From Colwellia sp. PAMC 20917 (GTDB taxonomy: Bacteria; Pseudomonadota; Gammaproteobacteria; Enterobacterales; Alteromonadaceae), in the NCBI RefSeq assembly GCF_001767295.1, contig NZ_CP014944.1:1550001-1614000 (forward strand): a DNA stretch of 64,000 nucleotides, given 5' to 3'. Positions 38,659-48,093 of this stretch are shown piece by piece. How positions within the stretch are numbered: position 1 is the first letter of the stretch; every line of letters begins with the position of its first letter. The translations under genes were made by a program, and so were the position numbers. The notes beneath the pieces were generated by a model. The model saw only the letters and a program-made list of their open reading frames with translations. It was not told where the DNA came from and searched no databases.

Positions 38659-38719
38659 GAATCGAACCAGGGACACGAGGATTTTCAATCCTCTGCTCTA
38701 CCGACTGAGCTATCAAGGC
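38644..38719 (-). tRNA. tRNA-Phe (GAA)
   Basis: The 76-nt cloverleaf has acceptor arms GCCTTGA and TCAAGGC, an encoded ACCA end, an anticodon loop with GAA, and GGTTCGATTCC in the T arm. It differs from the second tRNA-Phe (51458-51533) by one compensated acceptor-stem pair (T-A versus C-G). It marks the right end of the putative island. Confidence 0.97.
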
Positions 38720-38753
38720 AGTTTGAAATTCTAAAGAACATCAAAGAGGCGTT

Positions 38754-38782
38754 ATAATATAGGGTAATAGTGGTTCAGGCAA
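38754..38782 (-). promoter_or_regulatory. Sigma-70 promoter of tRNA-Phe
   Basis: On the minus strand TTGCCT (38777-38782) and TATTAT (38754-38759) are 17 nt apart, and a GC-rich discriminator (AACGCC) follows, as is usual for stable-RNA promoters. It lies 35 nt before the tRNA. Confidence 0.75.
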
Positions 38783-38852
38783 GCATTACCTAATCACTTT
38801 TTAATTATATAGTGGTTACCACTGAAAGTTTACAAATTCAGGGGTTTAAATA

Positions 38853-38880
38853 AAAAAACCAACATCAATGTTGGTTTTTT
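38853..38880 (-). terminator. Terminator after pitA
   Basis: AAAAAACCAACAT (38853-38865) pairs perfectly with 38868-38880, with T-runs on both strands. It lies 23 nt past the pitA stop and could also shield the tRNA-Phe region. Confidence 0.8.
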
Positions 38881-38903
38881 AAAAGTAAATTTTCTACGTG
38901 TGC

Positions 38904-40169
38904 TTAGGTGAAAATTGCCACCATTCCCCAGAAGAAAATGATAGATAAACCTGCACCAACCGGTAAGGTAACAACCCAAGAAACAACAATATTACGCACA
39001 ACCGTTAAGTTAATTGCAGCAATACCACGAGCCATACCTACACCTAACACAGCACCAACTAATGTTTGTGTGGTTGAGATAGGTAAACCGGTACCTGAAG
39101 CGATAACAACTGTACATGCTGCTGCTAGTTCAGCAGCAAAACCACGGCTTGGCGTTAAATGCGTAATGCCATTACCTATGGTTGCAATAACTCTGTGACC
39201 AAATAATGCAAGACCAGCAACAATACCAAAACCACCTAGTGGTAAAATCCACCATGCGATAGCTGACTTCGCTGCAATTTGACCGTCATTACCAACAATA
39301 CTGACTACCGCAGCTAGTGGACCAATCGCATTAGCAACATCATTTGAACCATGAGCAAATGCCATTGCACAGGCAGTAACGATCATTAATACCGCAAATA
39401 CTTTTTCTACGTTGGCATAATGTGTTTTCTTGGCGGCACTTTCATCAAATTCTAAACGGCTTATAAATATTTTACCTATAACAGCGACAATAACTGCGGC
39501 AATAATTGCATATACATAACCTTCAACAGAACCGATGTTTAAGCCTAAATGCTTCAAACCTTTCTTAATAGTGACTAAAGCAAGTACGAAGCCCGCTAAA
39601 AACATGTAAAAAGGTACCCAACGTTTAGCTTGAGTTAATGGATTATCCGTATCAAAAATTAATTTTTGTGCACTGTTAAAAATAATAAACGCAATAATAC
39701 CTGAGATAAGTGGCGTAATTATCCAGCTACCTACGATACCGATAACCTTACCCCATTCAACAGCATCAACACTAACACCAACGGCAGCAAAACCAACAAT
39801 GGCGCCAACAATTGAGTGTGTTGTAGATACTGGCCAACCTAAAATAGAAGCAATAAGTAACCAAGTAGCCGCAGCAAATAATGCTGAAATCATACCAAAA
39901 ACAAGTAATTCCGGACTATCTACAAAGTAAGAAGCATCAATAATACCCTTACGAATAGTTGAAGTAACTTCACCACCCGCTAAATAAGCACCAGCAAATT
40001 CAAAAACCATTGCTATGAGAATCGCTTGTTTAATCGTTAGCGCTTTAGAGCCAACTGATGTACCCATTGCGTTAGCCACATCGTTTGCACCAATGCCCCA
40101 CGCCATAAAGAAACCAACAACGCCGGCAATAATGACCAACATAGGGCCATGTGTTAATAATATATCCAT
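38904..40169 (-). CDS. pitA: Inorganic phosphate transporter PitA-type
   Basis: The 421-residue protein is a polytopic Pit/PHO4 permease of low-affinity, metal-phosphate and proton-coupled type. The duplicated signature is visible as GANDVANAMGTSVGSKALT near the N-terminus and AHGSNDVANAIGPLAAV in the second half. Other signatures are WPVSTTHSIVGAIVGFA and GLPISTTQTLVGAVLGVG. It follows the TIGR00153 gene by 9 nt, the usual pairing with this Pit type. Confidence 0.95.
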   Translation of the reverse strand: MDILLTHGPMLVIIAGVVGFFMAWGIGANDVANAMGTSVGSKALTIKQAILIAMVFEFAGAYLAGGEVTSTIRKGIIDASYFVDSPELLVFGMISALFAAATWLLIASILGWPVSTTHSIVGAIVGFAAVGVSVDAVEWGKVIGIVGSWIITPLISGIIAFIIFNSAQKLIFDTDNPLTQAKRWVPFYMFLAGFVLALVTIKKGLKHLGLNIGSVEGYVYAIIAAVIVAVIGKIFISRLEFDESAAKKTHYANVEKVFAVLMIVTACAMAFAHGSNDVANAIGPLAAVVSIVGNDGQIAAKSAIAWWILPLGGFGIVAGLALFGHRVIATIGNGITHLTPSRGFAAELAAACTVVIASGTGLPISTTQTLVGAVLGVGMARGIAAINLTVVRNIVVSWVVTLPVGAGLSIIFFWGMVAIFT

Positions 40170-40178
40170 GAATAAGCC

Positions 40179-40859
40179 TTATTTTCTAGCCAGTAAAATT
40201 TCTAAGCGAGCACCAACACGTTCGGCTAAATCGGCTAAATCACCTATCCATTCAATAATTTGATATAAAAACATTACATCAATAGGATTTAAGTCATTTT
40301 CAATCGCCAATAAGTCGCTACGCAATTTAATTTGCATGCCGTCTGTATCATCTTCTATTTCATCTAATTGGTTAATCATCTTCTCAACCAATGCGACTTC
40401 TCGACCACGAAAACCTGTTTCTAATAAGTCGTCTAATTCATTAATCGCGTCAGCTGCTTTTTCTGCGGCTTCAATATTTCGAGCAACATACGCCACAAAA
40501 GAATCTTGTAGTGTTTCTGGTATAACCAGTTTGCGTCCTAAAATACGTCCGGCAATATCTTTTGCTTTATTAGCAATTTTGTCTTGTTGGGAAAGTAACT
40601 CTAGCAAATCAGCACGATCGACGGGCATAAATAAACCACCCGGAAGTTCAAGGCGTATTTCGCGTTTTAATGTGTCTGCGTCGCGTTCATATTTTGAGAT
40701 TTTACTGCGAAGTTTTCCTGCTTTTGACCAATCTTGTTCAGCACAAGCAGCAAAGAAAGGAGTTAATTGATTACAACACTTTGTGACCAATCGAATGTGT
40801 TTTTCTAATGGTTTAATAGGTGATTTTGCAAAGACACCTAGTATTGAATTTCTAGCCAT
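40179..40859 (-). CDS. TIGR00153/DUF47 PhoU-like protein
   Basis: This is a 226-residue all-helical protein of the PhoU-like DUF47 family. Motifs: LGVFAKSPIKPLEKHI, ISKYERDADTLKREI and LDEIEDDTDGMQIKLR, with Glu/Asp pairs that bind metal in PhoU-like folds. These proteins accompany Pit transporters and are thought to control them. It is the first gene of the TIGR00153-pitA pair. It has no Pho box. Confidence 0.92.
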   Translation of the reverse strand: MARNSILGVFAKSPIKPLEKHIRLVTKCCNQLTPFFAACAEQDWSKAGKLRSKISKYERDADTLKREIRLELPGGLFMPVDRADLLELLSQQDKIANKAKDIAGRILGRKLVIPETLQDSFVAYVARNIEAAEKAADAINELDDLLETGFRGREVALVEKMINQLDEIEDDTDGMQIKLRSDLLAIENDLNPIDVMFLYQIIEWIGDLADLAERVGARLEILLARK

Positions 40860-41048
40860 AATTTATTCCCAGAGCCAAATTGCTCTTTGTTATTATTCGT
40901 CGCCGATATTACCCCATTTAACACGATCTTCAAGCGTTTTATCACGATCACCTGACAATTTTTGTGCTTTTAACGAGATATAGCTATGATTTGTCGAAAC
41001 ATCATAGCTATATAGAAAGTTATTTAAACCTAGCGGATTTTTTCAAAT
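40860..41048 (-). other. phoU-TIGR00153 spacer with 13-bp hairpin
   Basis: Perfect 13-nt arms at 40978-40990 and 41001-41013 (ATATAGCTATGAT and its complement) enclose a 10-nt loop. No T-run follows, so it is a weak terminator or a regulatory structure. The same strand keeps an open frame through the rest of the spacer, ending SLKAQKLSGDRDKTLEDRVK then WGNIGDE and a stop, but no start codon with a ribosome-binding site is seen. It may be a decayed small gene or chance. Confidence 0.45.
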
Positions 41049-41750
41049 TTACAAAGATTTAATATCTTCAGCTGTTGTGTGGCGAACATCTTTTCCTTTG
41101 ACAAAATAGATAATGTATTCGCAAATATTTTGACAACGGTCACCGATACGCTCTAAAGCACGAGCTGACCAGATAACACTCATTATTTGTGGGATAGAAC
41201 GCGGGTCTTCCATCATGTAGGTCATTAATTGACGCATTAGTGCCTCGTATTCACGATCAATCTTCTCGTCATTGCCATGAGTTAAAACAGCTGAGTCGAC
41301 ATCCATTCGTGTAAAAGCATCAAGAGTTGCTTGTAAAAACTCTAATACTTTACGACCTAAATTATCTAAATTAAGTAATAACGCTTTTTGCTCTCCAGAG
41401 AAATTTTCGAGTGCTACCCGAGCAATTTTCTGTGCTTCGTCGCCGATACGCTCTAAATCAGCAATTGTTTTTACAATAGCCATAATTAAACGTAAATCGC
41501 CAGCTGCTGGCTGACGCTTAGCTATAATGCGTGTACATTCATCGTCAATACTGACTTCTAAGGCATTAATTTTATAATCGTTCGCTAAGACATTTTTTGC
41601 CAGGGCTTCATCCGCATCATAAACAGCGGTGAGTGAATCGCTTAATTGTTTTTCAACCAAGCCACCCATATGCATGACATGGTTGATGACATTTTCTAAA
41701 TCTTCGTTAAATTGGCCTGATATATGACGACCAAGATTGATGTTATCCAT
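41049..41750 (-). CDS. phoU: Phosphate signalling protein PhoU
   Basis: PhoU links the Pst transporter to the PhoR/PhoB system and shuts signalling off when phosphate is plentiful. The 233 residues contain the duplicated three-helix PhoU repeat, with GLVEKQLSDSLTAVYDADE, AGDLRLIMAIVKTIADLERIGDEA in the first half and SVIWSARALERIGDRCQNI in the second. It is the last gene of pstC-pstA-pstB-phoU, 71 nt behind pstB. Confidence 0.96.
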   Translation of the reverse strand: MDNINLGRHISGQFNEDLENVINHVMHMGGLVEKQLSDSLTAVYDADEALAKNVLANDYKINALEVSIDDECTRIIAKRQPAAGDLRLIMAIVKTIADLERIGDEAQKIARVALENFSGEQKALLLNLDNLGRKVLEFLQATLDAFTRMDVDSAVLTHGNDEKIDREYEALMRQLMTYMMEDPRSIPQIMSVIWSARALERIGDRCQNICEYIIYFVKGKDVRHTTAEDIKSL

Positions 41751-41799
41751 TGTTTTTCCTTGTTATTCTATAATAAAAGTAGAATATTAATCATCTCTA

Positions 41800-42621
41800 T
41801 TAACCGTAACGGCCGGTAATATAATCTTCGGTTTTCTTTTTTGCCGGCGTAGTAAACAGCGTATTAGTATCGCTGTATTCAATTAAGTCACCCATGTACA
41901 TAAATGCTGTTTGATCTGATACACGTGCGGCTTGTTGCATATTATGGGTAACAATGACTACAGTAAACTGCTTTTTTAAGTCATTAATCAATTCTTCAAT
42001 CGTCAATGTTGAAATAGGGTCAAGTGCCGAAGTAGGTTCATCAAGCAATAAAACTTCTGGCTTAATCGCAATGGCGCGAGCAATCACTAAACGTTGCTGT
42101 TGGCCACCAGAAAGTCCCAGTGCACTATCGTGCAAACGGTCTTTTACTTCATTCCACAATGCCGCACTTCGCAGCGCAACTTCAGCAGCTTCATCTAATA
42201 CACGGCGATTGTTTTCGCCCATAATACGTAAACCGTAGACAACATTTTCATAAATACTTTTAGGAAATGGATTAGGTCGTTGAAAAACCATACCTACTTG
42301 ACGACGCAGCGCTGCAACATCAACATGTTTTCCATAAATATTTTCGCCATGAAGGTTAATTTCACCTTCAATCTTACAGATATCAACCAAGTCGTTCATA
42401 CGGTTAATACAACGTAACAACGTAGATTTACCACAACCACTAGGACCAATAAACGCGGTAACTTGTCCTTTAGGAATAGACATGCTGATATTTTGTAGTG
42501 CTTGTTTGTCACCGTAATATAAGTTTAAATTTTTAATTTCTAACGCCACTTGTTCTGGCGATAAGTTGTTAAGGTCAAGTTTAACTTTTGGATCTAATGT
42601 TCTTGGGCTGACTGAAATCAT
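41800..42621 (-). CDS. pstB: Phosphate ABC transporter ATPase PstB
   Basis: PstB powers high-affinity phosphate import. The ATG at 42621 follows GAGAAC; the in-frame TTG five codons earlier is less likely. The 273-residue ATPase shows Walker A ([17 protein letters not shown]), the Q-loop (VFQRPNPFP), the signature LSGGQQQRL, Walker B ([13 protein letters not shown]) and the switch His (VIVTHNM). The highly conserved DLVD and IYENV blocks mark PstB rather than a generic ABC protein. Confidence 0.97.
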   Translation of the reverse strand: MISVSPRTLDPKVKLDLNNLSPEQVALEIKNLNLYYGDKQALQNISMSIPKGQVTAFIGPSGCGKSTLLRCINRMNDLVDICKIEGEINLHGENIYGKHVDVAALRRQVGMVFQRPNPFPKSIYENVVYGLRIMGENNRRVLDEAAEVALRSAALWNEVKDRLHDSALGLSGGQQQRLVIARAIAIKPEVLLLDEPTSALDPISTLTIEELINDLKKQFTVVIVTHNMQQAARVSDQTAFMYMGDLIEYSDTNTLFTTPAKKKTEDYITGRYG

Positions 42622-42687
42622 AGTGTTCTCTTTCAATGCTTAAATTTTGTTCGTGACTGTTAAAACTTTTTTACTTTCTATTTTGAG

Positions 42688-42726
42688 CCCTTCTTATTTC
42701 AGTCTATTTAACTAAAATAAGAAGGG
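42688..42726 (-). repeat. Hairpin between pstA and pstB
   Basis: Sixteen-nt arms (42688-42703 and 42711-42726) pair with one mismatch around a 7-nt loop. No T-run follows on the minus strand, so it more likely stabilises the upstream mRNA or reduces read-through than ends transcription. Confidence 0.6.
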
Positions 42727-42741
42727 TATTCTTCAATAAAG

Positions 42742-44379
42742 TTAATGCTCTAACATGCGATATTTTTCTCTTAAACGGTTACGTATGGTAACTGCTGTCA
42801 TATTCAGTGAGACAATAATTGTCACCAATAAAAATGCGGTTGCAAAAACTAACGGTCTTGCCGCTTCAACATTAGGGCTTTGGAAACCTACATCATAAAT
42901 ATGAAAACCTAAATGCATAAACTTACGGTCTAAATGTAAATATGGGAAGTTACCATCAAGCGGTAAATTTGGCGCCATTTTTACAACACCAACTAGCATC
43001 AGTGGTGCAACTTCGCCGGCCGCACGAGCAATCGCTAAAATAATACCCGTCATAATTGCTGGACTAGCAATCGGTAGAATAATACGCCATAACGTTTCTG
43101 CTTTGGTTGCACCTAGCGCTAAAGAACCGTGACGCATAGCTGATGGAATGCGTGATAGACCTTCTTCGGTTGAAACAATAACAACCGGTAATGTTAGTAT
43201 CGCTAGAGTAATAGCCGACCACATAACACCTGGCGTACCAAAAGTTGGACTAGGCAGTGTTTCGGCATAAAACAGTTGATCTAAACTACCACCTACCATA
43301 TAAACAAAGAAACCTAAGCCAAAGACCCCATAAACGATTGACGGTACACCTGCTAAGTTAATAACGGCGATACGAAGTAGTTTAGTCAGGGCGTTTTTAC
43401 CGGCATATTCATGTAAGTAAATAGCCGCTATAACCCCCATAGGAGAAACGATGACTGTCATCAGTAAAACCATTAAAACAGTACCAAATATTGCAGGAAA
43501 AACCCCCCCTTCGGTATTTGCTTCTCGTGGGTCATCAATTAAGAAACTGCCTATTTGCTGAATAAATACCGCAGTTCGACCAAAAACAGACAGTTTATTG
43601 TTATAAGTAACTTTGAGTATTTCTTCAAAATTTATCTCAATAACCTCACCACCCATAGCGCGTACCACAAGTTGATCACGAGATACTTTGTCACGGATAG
43701 CCATTAACTGTTTTTCTAGTACTTGGTAATCAGCGTTATATTGGGCAACTTCTGCATCAATTTCTTGCTCGCGCTCAGCGGTTAAGGTTTCATCAAGTTT
43801 ATGTTTACGCTTTTTCAGCCGTAAGCGTTCTATTTGATAATTGATGGCGCCGATATCAACTTTTTGTAATTCATCCATTTCGTCTTGAAAGTTATCAACA
43901 CGTTCCAGCAACTCAGCCATTTTATCTAAGCCTTCAGGCTGACCATCTAAGATAATCCCTTCAATGAAGCCATAAAAATTACCATTGGTGCGACGTTCAA
44001 CCACTACAACATCTTCAGGCATGGTGGTTTTGTTAACAAGCGGCATTAACAACCAGCGAAAATCTAGATTAACTAATTCACGGTTACCCGTTTTTACTAA
44101 AATTCGCTCAATGGTTTCTTTAGCAGGATCTAAACCTAAATTTAAATGCGATAACTGCTTGCTTGGCAGGCTTTCACGATCGTATATCTCACCAATAACG
44201 GTAACTGCTTGGCCTTTTTCATTAACCGTCTCAAATTGATAAATGTCTGCAGGCCAAAAGTAGGATAAACCACGTGAAGCAATTAACCACAATAAACCTA
44301 GAACTGAAATTAAACTGATACTTACTCCGCCAGCAGACAACCACACCCACGGAGAACCAGATTTAAACCAACTATTCAT
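42742..44379 (-). CDS. pstA: Phosphate ABC transporter permease PstA, long form
   Basis: PstA is one of two permeases of the Pst importer. At 545 residues it is far longer than the ~296-residue E. coli protein. The permease core is in the last ~250 residues (TVIVSPMGVIAAIYLHEYAG, SIVYGVFGLGFFVYM, EEGLSRIPSAMRHGSLALGA with the EAA-type coupling loop, and AIARAAGEVAPLMLVGV). The extra N-terminal half follows a first membrane segment and is periplasmic. It contains a coiled-coil stretch (MAELLERVDNFQDEMDELQ to about residue 245). Long PstA/PstC pairs are known in marine gammaproteobacteria. Confidence 0.94.
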   Translation of the reverse strand: MNSWFKSGSPWVWLSAGGVSISLISVLGLLWLIASRGLSYFWPADIYQFETVNEKGQAVTVIGEIYDRESLPSKQLSHLNLGLDPAKETIERILVKTGNRELVNLDFRWLLMPLVNKTTMPEDVVVVERRTNGNFYGFIEGIILDGQPEGLDKMAELLERVDNFQDEMDELQKVDIGAINYQIERLRLKKRKHKLDETLTAEREQEIDAEVAQYNADYQVLEKQLMAIRDKVSRDQLVVRAMGGEVIEINFEEILKVTYNNKLSVFGRTAVFIQQIGSFLIDDPREANTEGGVFPAIFGTVLMVLLMTVIVSPMGVIAAIYLHEYAGKNALTKLLRIAVINLAGVPSIVYGVFGLGFFVYMVGGSLDQLFYAETLPSPTFGTPGVMWSAITLAILTLPVVIVSTEEGLSRIPSAMRHGSLALGATKAETLWRIILPIASPAIMTGIILAIARAAGEVAPLMLVGVVKMAPNLPLDGNFPYLHLDRKFMHLGFHIYDVGFQSPNVEAARPLVFATAFLLVTIIVSLNMTAVTIRNRLREKYRMLEH

Positions 44380-44395
44380 AAACTCAGTTCCTTAA

Positions 44396-46639
44396 CTATA
44401 ACGAGCTGTATTTTTCACGTAAGCGCTGACGTATCAGCTCAGCAAACGTGTTAAAAATAAAGGTGAAAACAAATAAAACAAAAGCAGCTAAAAATAGAAT
44501 TCTATAATGCGAACTCCCTACCTCGGATTCTGGCATTTCTACAGCAATATTTGCTGCTAAGGTACGCATACCTTGGAAAATACTCCAATCTAAAATTGGG
44601 GTATTACCCGTAGCCATTAGCACTATCATGGTTTCGCCGACTGCACGGCCTAAGCCCATCATCACTGCAGAAAAAATACCCGGACTCGCGGTTAACAAAA
44701 CAACTTTCGCAAGCGTTTGCCATTGTGTAGCACCCAAAGCGAGTGAGCCACTAGTTAAATGCTTAGGTACACTAAATATTGCATCTTCTGCCATAGAGAA
44801 AATGGTCGGTATAACGGCAAATCCCATCGCTAAACCAACCACTAATGAATTACGTTGGTCAAAGTCAATACCGAGGTCGTTAGTAATATACTGACGAACA
44901 TCGCCACCAAAAAACAAGGTTTCAAAGAAAGGAGATAACAAAAATGCACTGCCACCGGCAATCAACAAGACAGGAACAAGTATGATCGGCGCCCATGTTT
45001 CAGGAATAGTGTTTTTCATATCTTTAGGCAGTTTATGCCAAGCAAATGCAGTTACAAAGACTGAAAGCGGTAACATAATTAATAGCATTGCGATTGCTGG
45101 CAAATAATTTTCGATTATTGGCGCTAACCATAAACCCGCCAAGAACCCTAAGATAACTGTTGGCAATGCTTCCATTAACTCAATTGTTGGCTTAACTTTT
45201 CGGCGCATACCAGGGGTCATAAAGTAAGCGGTGTAAATCGCAGCACTTAACGCAATAGGCACGGCAAATAACATCGCGTACATGGCCGCTTTCATGGTAC
45301 CAAATGAAATGGGTACTAAAGAAAACTTACCTTCGAAATCATCTGAACCAGAAGTTGACTGCCAAATATACTCTGGCTCTGGGTAACCTTCGTACCAAAC
45401 TTCTTCCCACAAAGCACTCCAAGTCACTTCGGGATGTTCATTTTCAACGCTGAATATTTTCAGCTGGTTTTCGTCAATCACGACTAAACCATCAGCACGA
45501 GGAGAAATTGCAAATACGCTAGGTTCGGTAGTTGTTAATTGACCACGCCATAAATCAGCTTCACTGGTGGTGTAGAAAACCCCCATATTTCCTGAGGTCG
45601 TTAAAGTATAGAAACTTTTACGAAATTGTTCGGTATGAATTTGAGTAACGGCTTCGGTATCACTAACGTTAAAGCTACGAACATTTTTAAATTGACGACC
45701 ATCGTCAGTAGCCACTTCAAACCATTGTGTAACTTTACCCGCACTGCTACCTAATAATATTGAACTACTACCAGAAAGTAATGCCATTGCAGTAACATGA
45801 TGAGGTTTGCTTCTGGTTTGCTCTAAAGAGGGAATAATTGTGGCTTTAAGTTCAACGTCATCTTCATCGGTAAGATCAAAAACAAAGACTTGATCATCAC
45901 TGCGAACAAAAGCTAAGCCCATATCAGGAGTTACTAATATTTCGTTAACATGATCAGAAGGAAAATCGATTTCTTGATAAATAGTTTCGTAAGCGCTGTC
46001 GTAAGTAAAGTCATCTTCTGCAATTAAGCTGGTCTTAATTAAACGTTGGTCTTGCGTAAACGCAACAAAAACCGCTTTTTCATCATTCATACCAAATGAA
46101 ATTTCTGTAAGAACTTCACCACTTTCGTCAACGGCTATCGACTCTTCTCCTAACGGATAGGCGACACTAGGAATAATTTCTCGTGTACCTGAATCAAAAT
46201 TAGAAAAGAATTTAGCGGCAATAAGCTGCATGTTACCGTCACTATCAATGAGTAGTTTCTTTTCTACGCCAGAATTAACCACATTAACTAAGGTTTTATC
46301 ATCACTCAATAAGTTTTCACTGAGTACTAACGTACCTTTTTCATGAGCAGCACTTTTGACGAGCTGATAAAAGTTAATATCACCTTGCTCAGTAATTTGA
46401 AAAGCGATTTCTTTTAGTTCATCAACACCCGCAGATAACGTGGGTGCCGTGGTACTGATTTCAAATTGACCAACAGGCTCTATTGTTGCCGACTCAAAAA
46501 TAGGTTTTATCACATAGAGTAAATATAAAAAGATCAGCACAAGTGTAAATAAAACACTTATACCGCCTACTGTTATTAACCATTGTGCTAATGTATTTTT
46601 CAACTGACGTGGGCCAGTCGATTTTAATGCAATTGCCAC
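44396..46639 (-). CDS. pstC: Phosphate ABC transporter permease PstC, long form
   Basis: The 747-residue protein has its permease domain in the last third. Signs are FGTMKAAMYAMLFAVPIALS, IELMEALPTVILGFLAGLWL, PKHLTSGSLALGATQWQT with the coupling loop, and MGLGRAVGETMIVLMATGNTP. The N-terminal two thirds follow one membrane segment and form a large periplasmic region with repeated beta-strand patterns (VTAMALLSGSSSILLGSSAG), possibly propeller-like. It is first in its operon, behind a Pho box. Confidence 0.94.
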   Translation of the reverse strand: MAIALKSTGPRQLKNTLAQWLITVGGISVLFTLVLIFLYLLYVIKPIFESATIEPVGQFEISTTAPTLSAGVDELKEIAFQITEQGDINFYQLVKSAAHEKGTLVLSENLLSDDKTLVNVVNSGVEKKLLIDSDGNMQLIAAKFFSNFDSGTREIIPSVAYPLGEESIAVDESGEVLTEISFGMNDEKAVFVAFTQDQRLIKTSLIAEDDFTYDSAYETIYQEIDFPSDHVNEILVTPDMGLAFVRSDDQVFVFDLTDEDDVELKATIIPSLEQTRSKPHHVTAMALLSGSSSILLGSSAGKVTQWFEVATDDGRQFKNVRSFNVSDTEAVTQIHTEQFRKSFYTLTTSGNMGVFYTTSEADLWRGQLTTTEPSVFAISPRADGLVVIDENQLKIFSVENEHPEVTWSALWEEVWYEGYPEPEYIWQSTSGSDDFEGKFSLVPISFGTMKAAMYAMLFAVPIALSAAIYTAYFMTPGMRRKVKPTIELMEALPTVILGFLAGLWLAPIIENYLPAIAMLLIMLPLSVFVTAFAWHKLPKDMKNTIPETWAPIILVPVLLIAGGSAFLLSPFFETLFFGGDVRQYITNDLGIDFDQRNSLVVGLAMGFAVIPTIFSMAEDAIFSVPKHLTSGSLALGATQWQTLAKVVLLTASPGIFSAVMMGLGRAVGETMIVLMATGNTPILDWSIFQGMRTLAANIAVEMPESEVGSSHYRILFLAAFVLFVFTFIFNTFAELIRQRLREKYSSL

Positions 46640-46683
46640 TTAAACACCTTCAATTATGGAGACTTTAGTACGATATCAATTAT

Positions 46684-46712
46684 AAGACAGTTGTATGACA
46701 CTTTTGTGACAG
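46684..46712 (-). promoter_or_regulatory. Three-unit Pho box before pstC
   Basis: On the minus strand the heptamers CTGTCAC, GTGTCAT and CTGTCTT are spaced by exactly 4 nt (11-bp period). The PhoB consensus is CTGTCAT repeated at that period. It ends 45 nt before pstC, where a Pho box normally stands in for the -35 element. PhoB-dependent induction under phosphate starvation is strongly implied. Confidence 0.85.
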
Positions 46713-46831
46713 CCAACAATTAGTTTTATATAAATCACTAAAGAGCTAGTTTTGACTAAAAGATGATTGTTAACTAACAAAGTTTTGTTTATCGTGACGA
46801 TCAAACAAAAATCAAATAGTAGGAGAGAATG

Positions 46832-47263
46832 ATGAGCTTAAGTAAAATTATGTCGACAGACTTAATTACCTTAGAACTTGACGATGATTTAAGTAAAGCA
46901 AAAGCAATATTTGACCTACACAGCATTCACCATATTTTGATACTTTGTGATAAACAACTTGTTGGGGTGGTCACCGATAGAGATATATACAAGCATTTAA
47001 GTCCAACAATTGGCACTAAAAACGAAACGCCCCGTGACCATTCAATGTTACAAAAGAAGTTACACCTCATTATGAACAGAGACCTGACGACAGCCAAAGC
47101 AGAAGTCAGTTTGAATGACGCTGTATTAATGTTTCATGACAACCACCTTTCATGTCTGCCGATTGTAAATGATGAAATGCAACCTATTGGTATTATCAGT
47201 TGGCGTGATATTTTAAAAGTTATTGCACGACAATATCGTAACAAGTTAGCCACTAATAAATAA
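46832..47263 (+). CDS. CBS-pair protein
   Basis: This 143-residue protein is made of two CBS domains and nothing else. The first has MSLSKIMSTDLITLELDDDL and LVGVVTDRDIYKHL; the second has IMNRDLTTAKAEVSLNDAV and PIGIISWRDILKVI. CBS pairs bind adenosyl nucleotides. AGGAGAG lies just before two adjacent ATGs (46829 and 46832); the second has better spacing. It diverges from pstC. The effector and target are unknown. Confidence 0.85.
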   Translation: MSLSKIMSTDLITLELDDDLSKAKAIFDLHSIHHILILCDKQLVGVVTDRDIYKHLSPTIGTKNETPRDHSMLQKKLHLIMNRDLTTAKAEVSLNDAVLMFHDNHLSCLPIVNDEMQPIGIISWRDILKVIARQYRNKLATNK

Positions 47264-47413
47264 TGGCTGATATAAAACGACTTATGCTTTATTTCACTTC
47301 AGCGCTTTCACTGAAGAAGCAATTTTAGTGCTGTGCATTAACGTTAATTATCTTTAAAATAGTTATTTATCTTCACAATATTTAATGGGTTATGCTTTAA
47401 CAAAGGAATCAAT

Positions 47414-47893
47414 ATGTACTTTACTATCACCCCTTCTCCTTACGGCGATATCGCATTAACCGCTAATGACCAAGGGCTAACGGCGCTTGCTTTTCAAGAT
47501 GGCGCTTTACCGCTGATTATTGATGAAAGTTACATAGAGAGCCCTACTCACTTTACCCCGGTGGTTCAACAGCTTGCAGAATATTTCTCTGGTCATCGTA
47601 CTGTCTTCGACTTGGCACTTGCACCACAAGGTACACCGTTTCAGCAAAAAGTATGGCAAGCATTGCTGACTGTCAAACAAGGTGAGACCAAAAGCTATTT
47701 ATGGATAGCAAAAAAAATTAATAATGAAAAGGCCGTACGAGCGGTTGGCGCAGCAAACGGAAAAAACCCGATCGCTTTAATTATCCCTTGCCATCGTGTT
47801 ATAGGCGCCAATGGAAAATTAACAGGTTATGCTGGTGGTTTAGCTTTAAAAGCAAAGTTACTGATGCATGAACAAGCCCAGTTCAGCGTTTAA
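47414..47893 (+). CDS. ogt: Methylated-DNA-protein cysteine methyltransferase (Ogt-type)
   Basis: The enzyme repairs O6-alkylguanine by moving the alkyl group to its own Cys, once per molecule. The 159-residue protein has the active-site motif IPCHRVIGANGKLTGYAGGL and the helix-turn-helix region (GTPFQQKVWQALLTVKQGET). The short N-terminal ribonuclease-H-like part is that of Ogt, without the Ada regulatory domains. It appears to be a single-gene unit. Confidence 0.94.
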   Translation: MYFTITPSPYGDIALTANDQGLTALAFQDGALPLIIDESYIESPTHFTPVVQQLAEYFSGHRTVFDLALAPQGTPFQQKVWQALLTVKQGETKSYLWIAKKINNEKAVRAVGAANGKNPIALIIPCHRVIGANGKLTGYAGGLALKAKLLMHEQAQFSV

Positions 47894-48093
47894 TTGCTAT
47901 TTTACTTAACAAAAAAGCAAAGTAACTCATCGATAAAAAGCAACAATATAGCGTTTAATTAACCTAACATAGAGTTAAGAGGACTAGCGGTTTAATTTTT
48001 GTAAATACCCGAGTTATAAAATAAAAATAAGCTTTAGCCAAATTCAATTTGACTGATAAGATGCCCACAATGTTTTTATAGAATAAATCAGTT

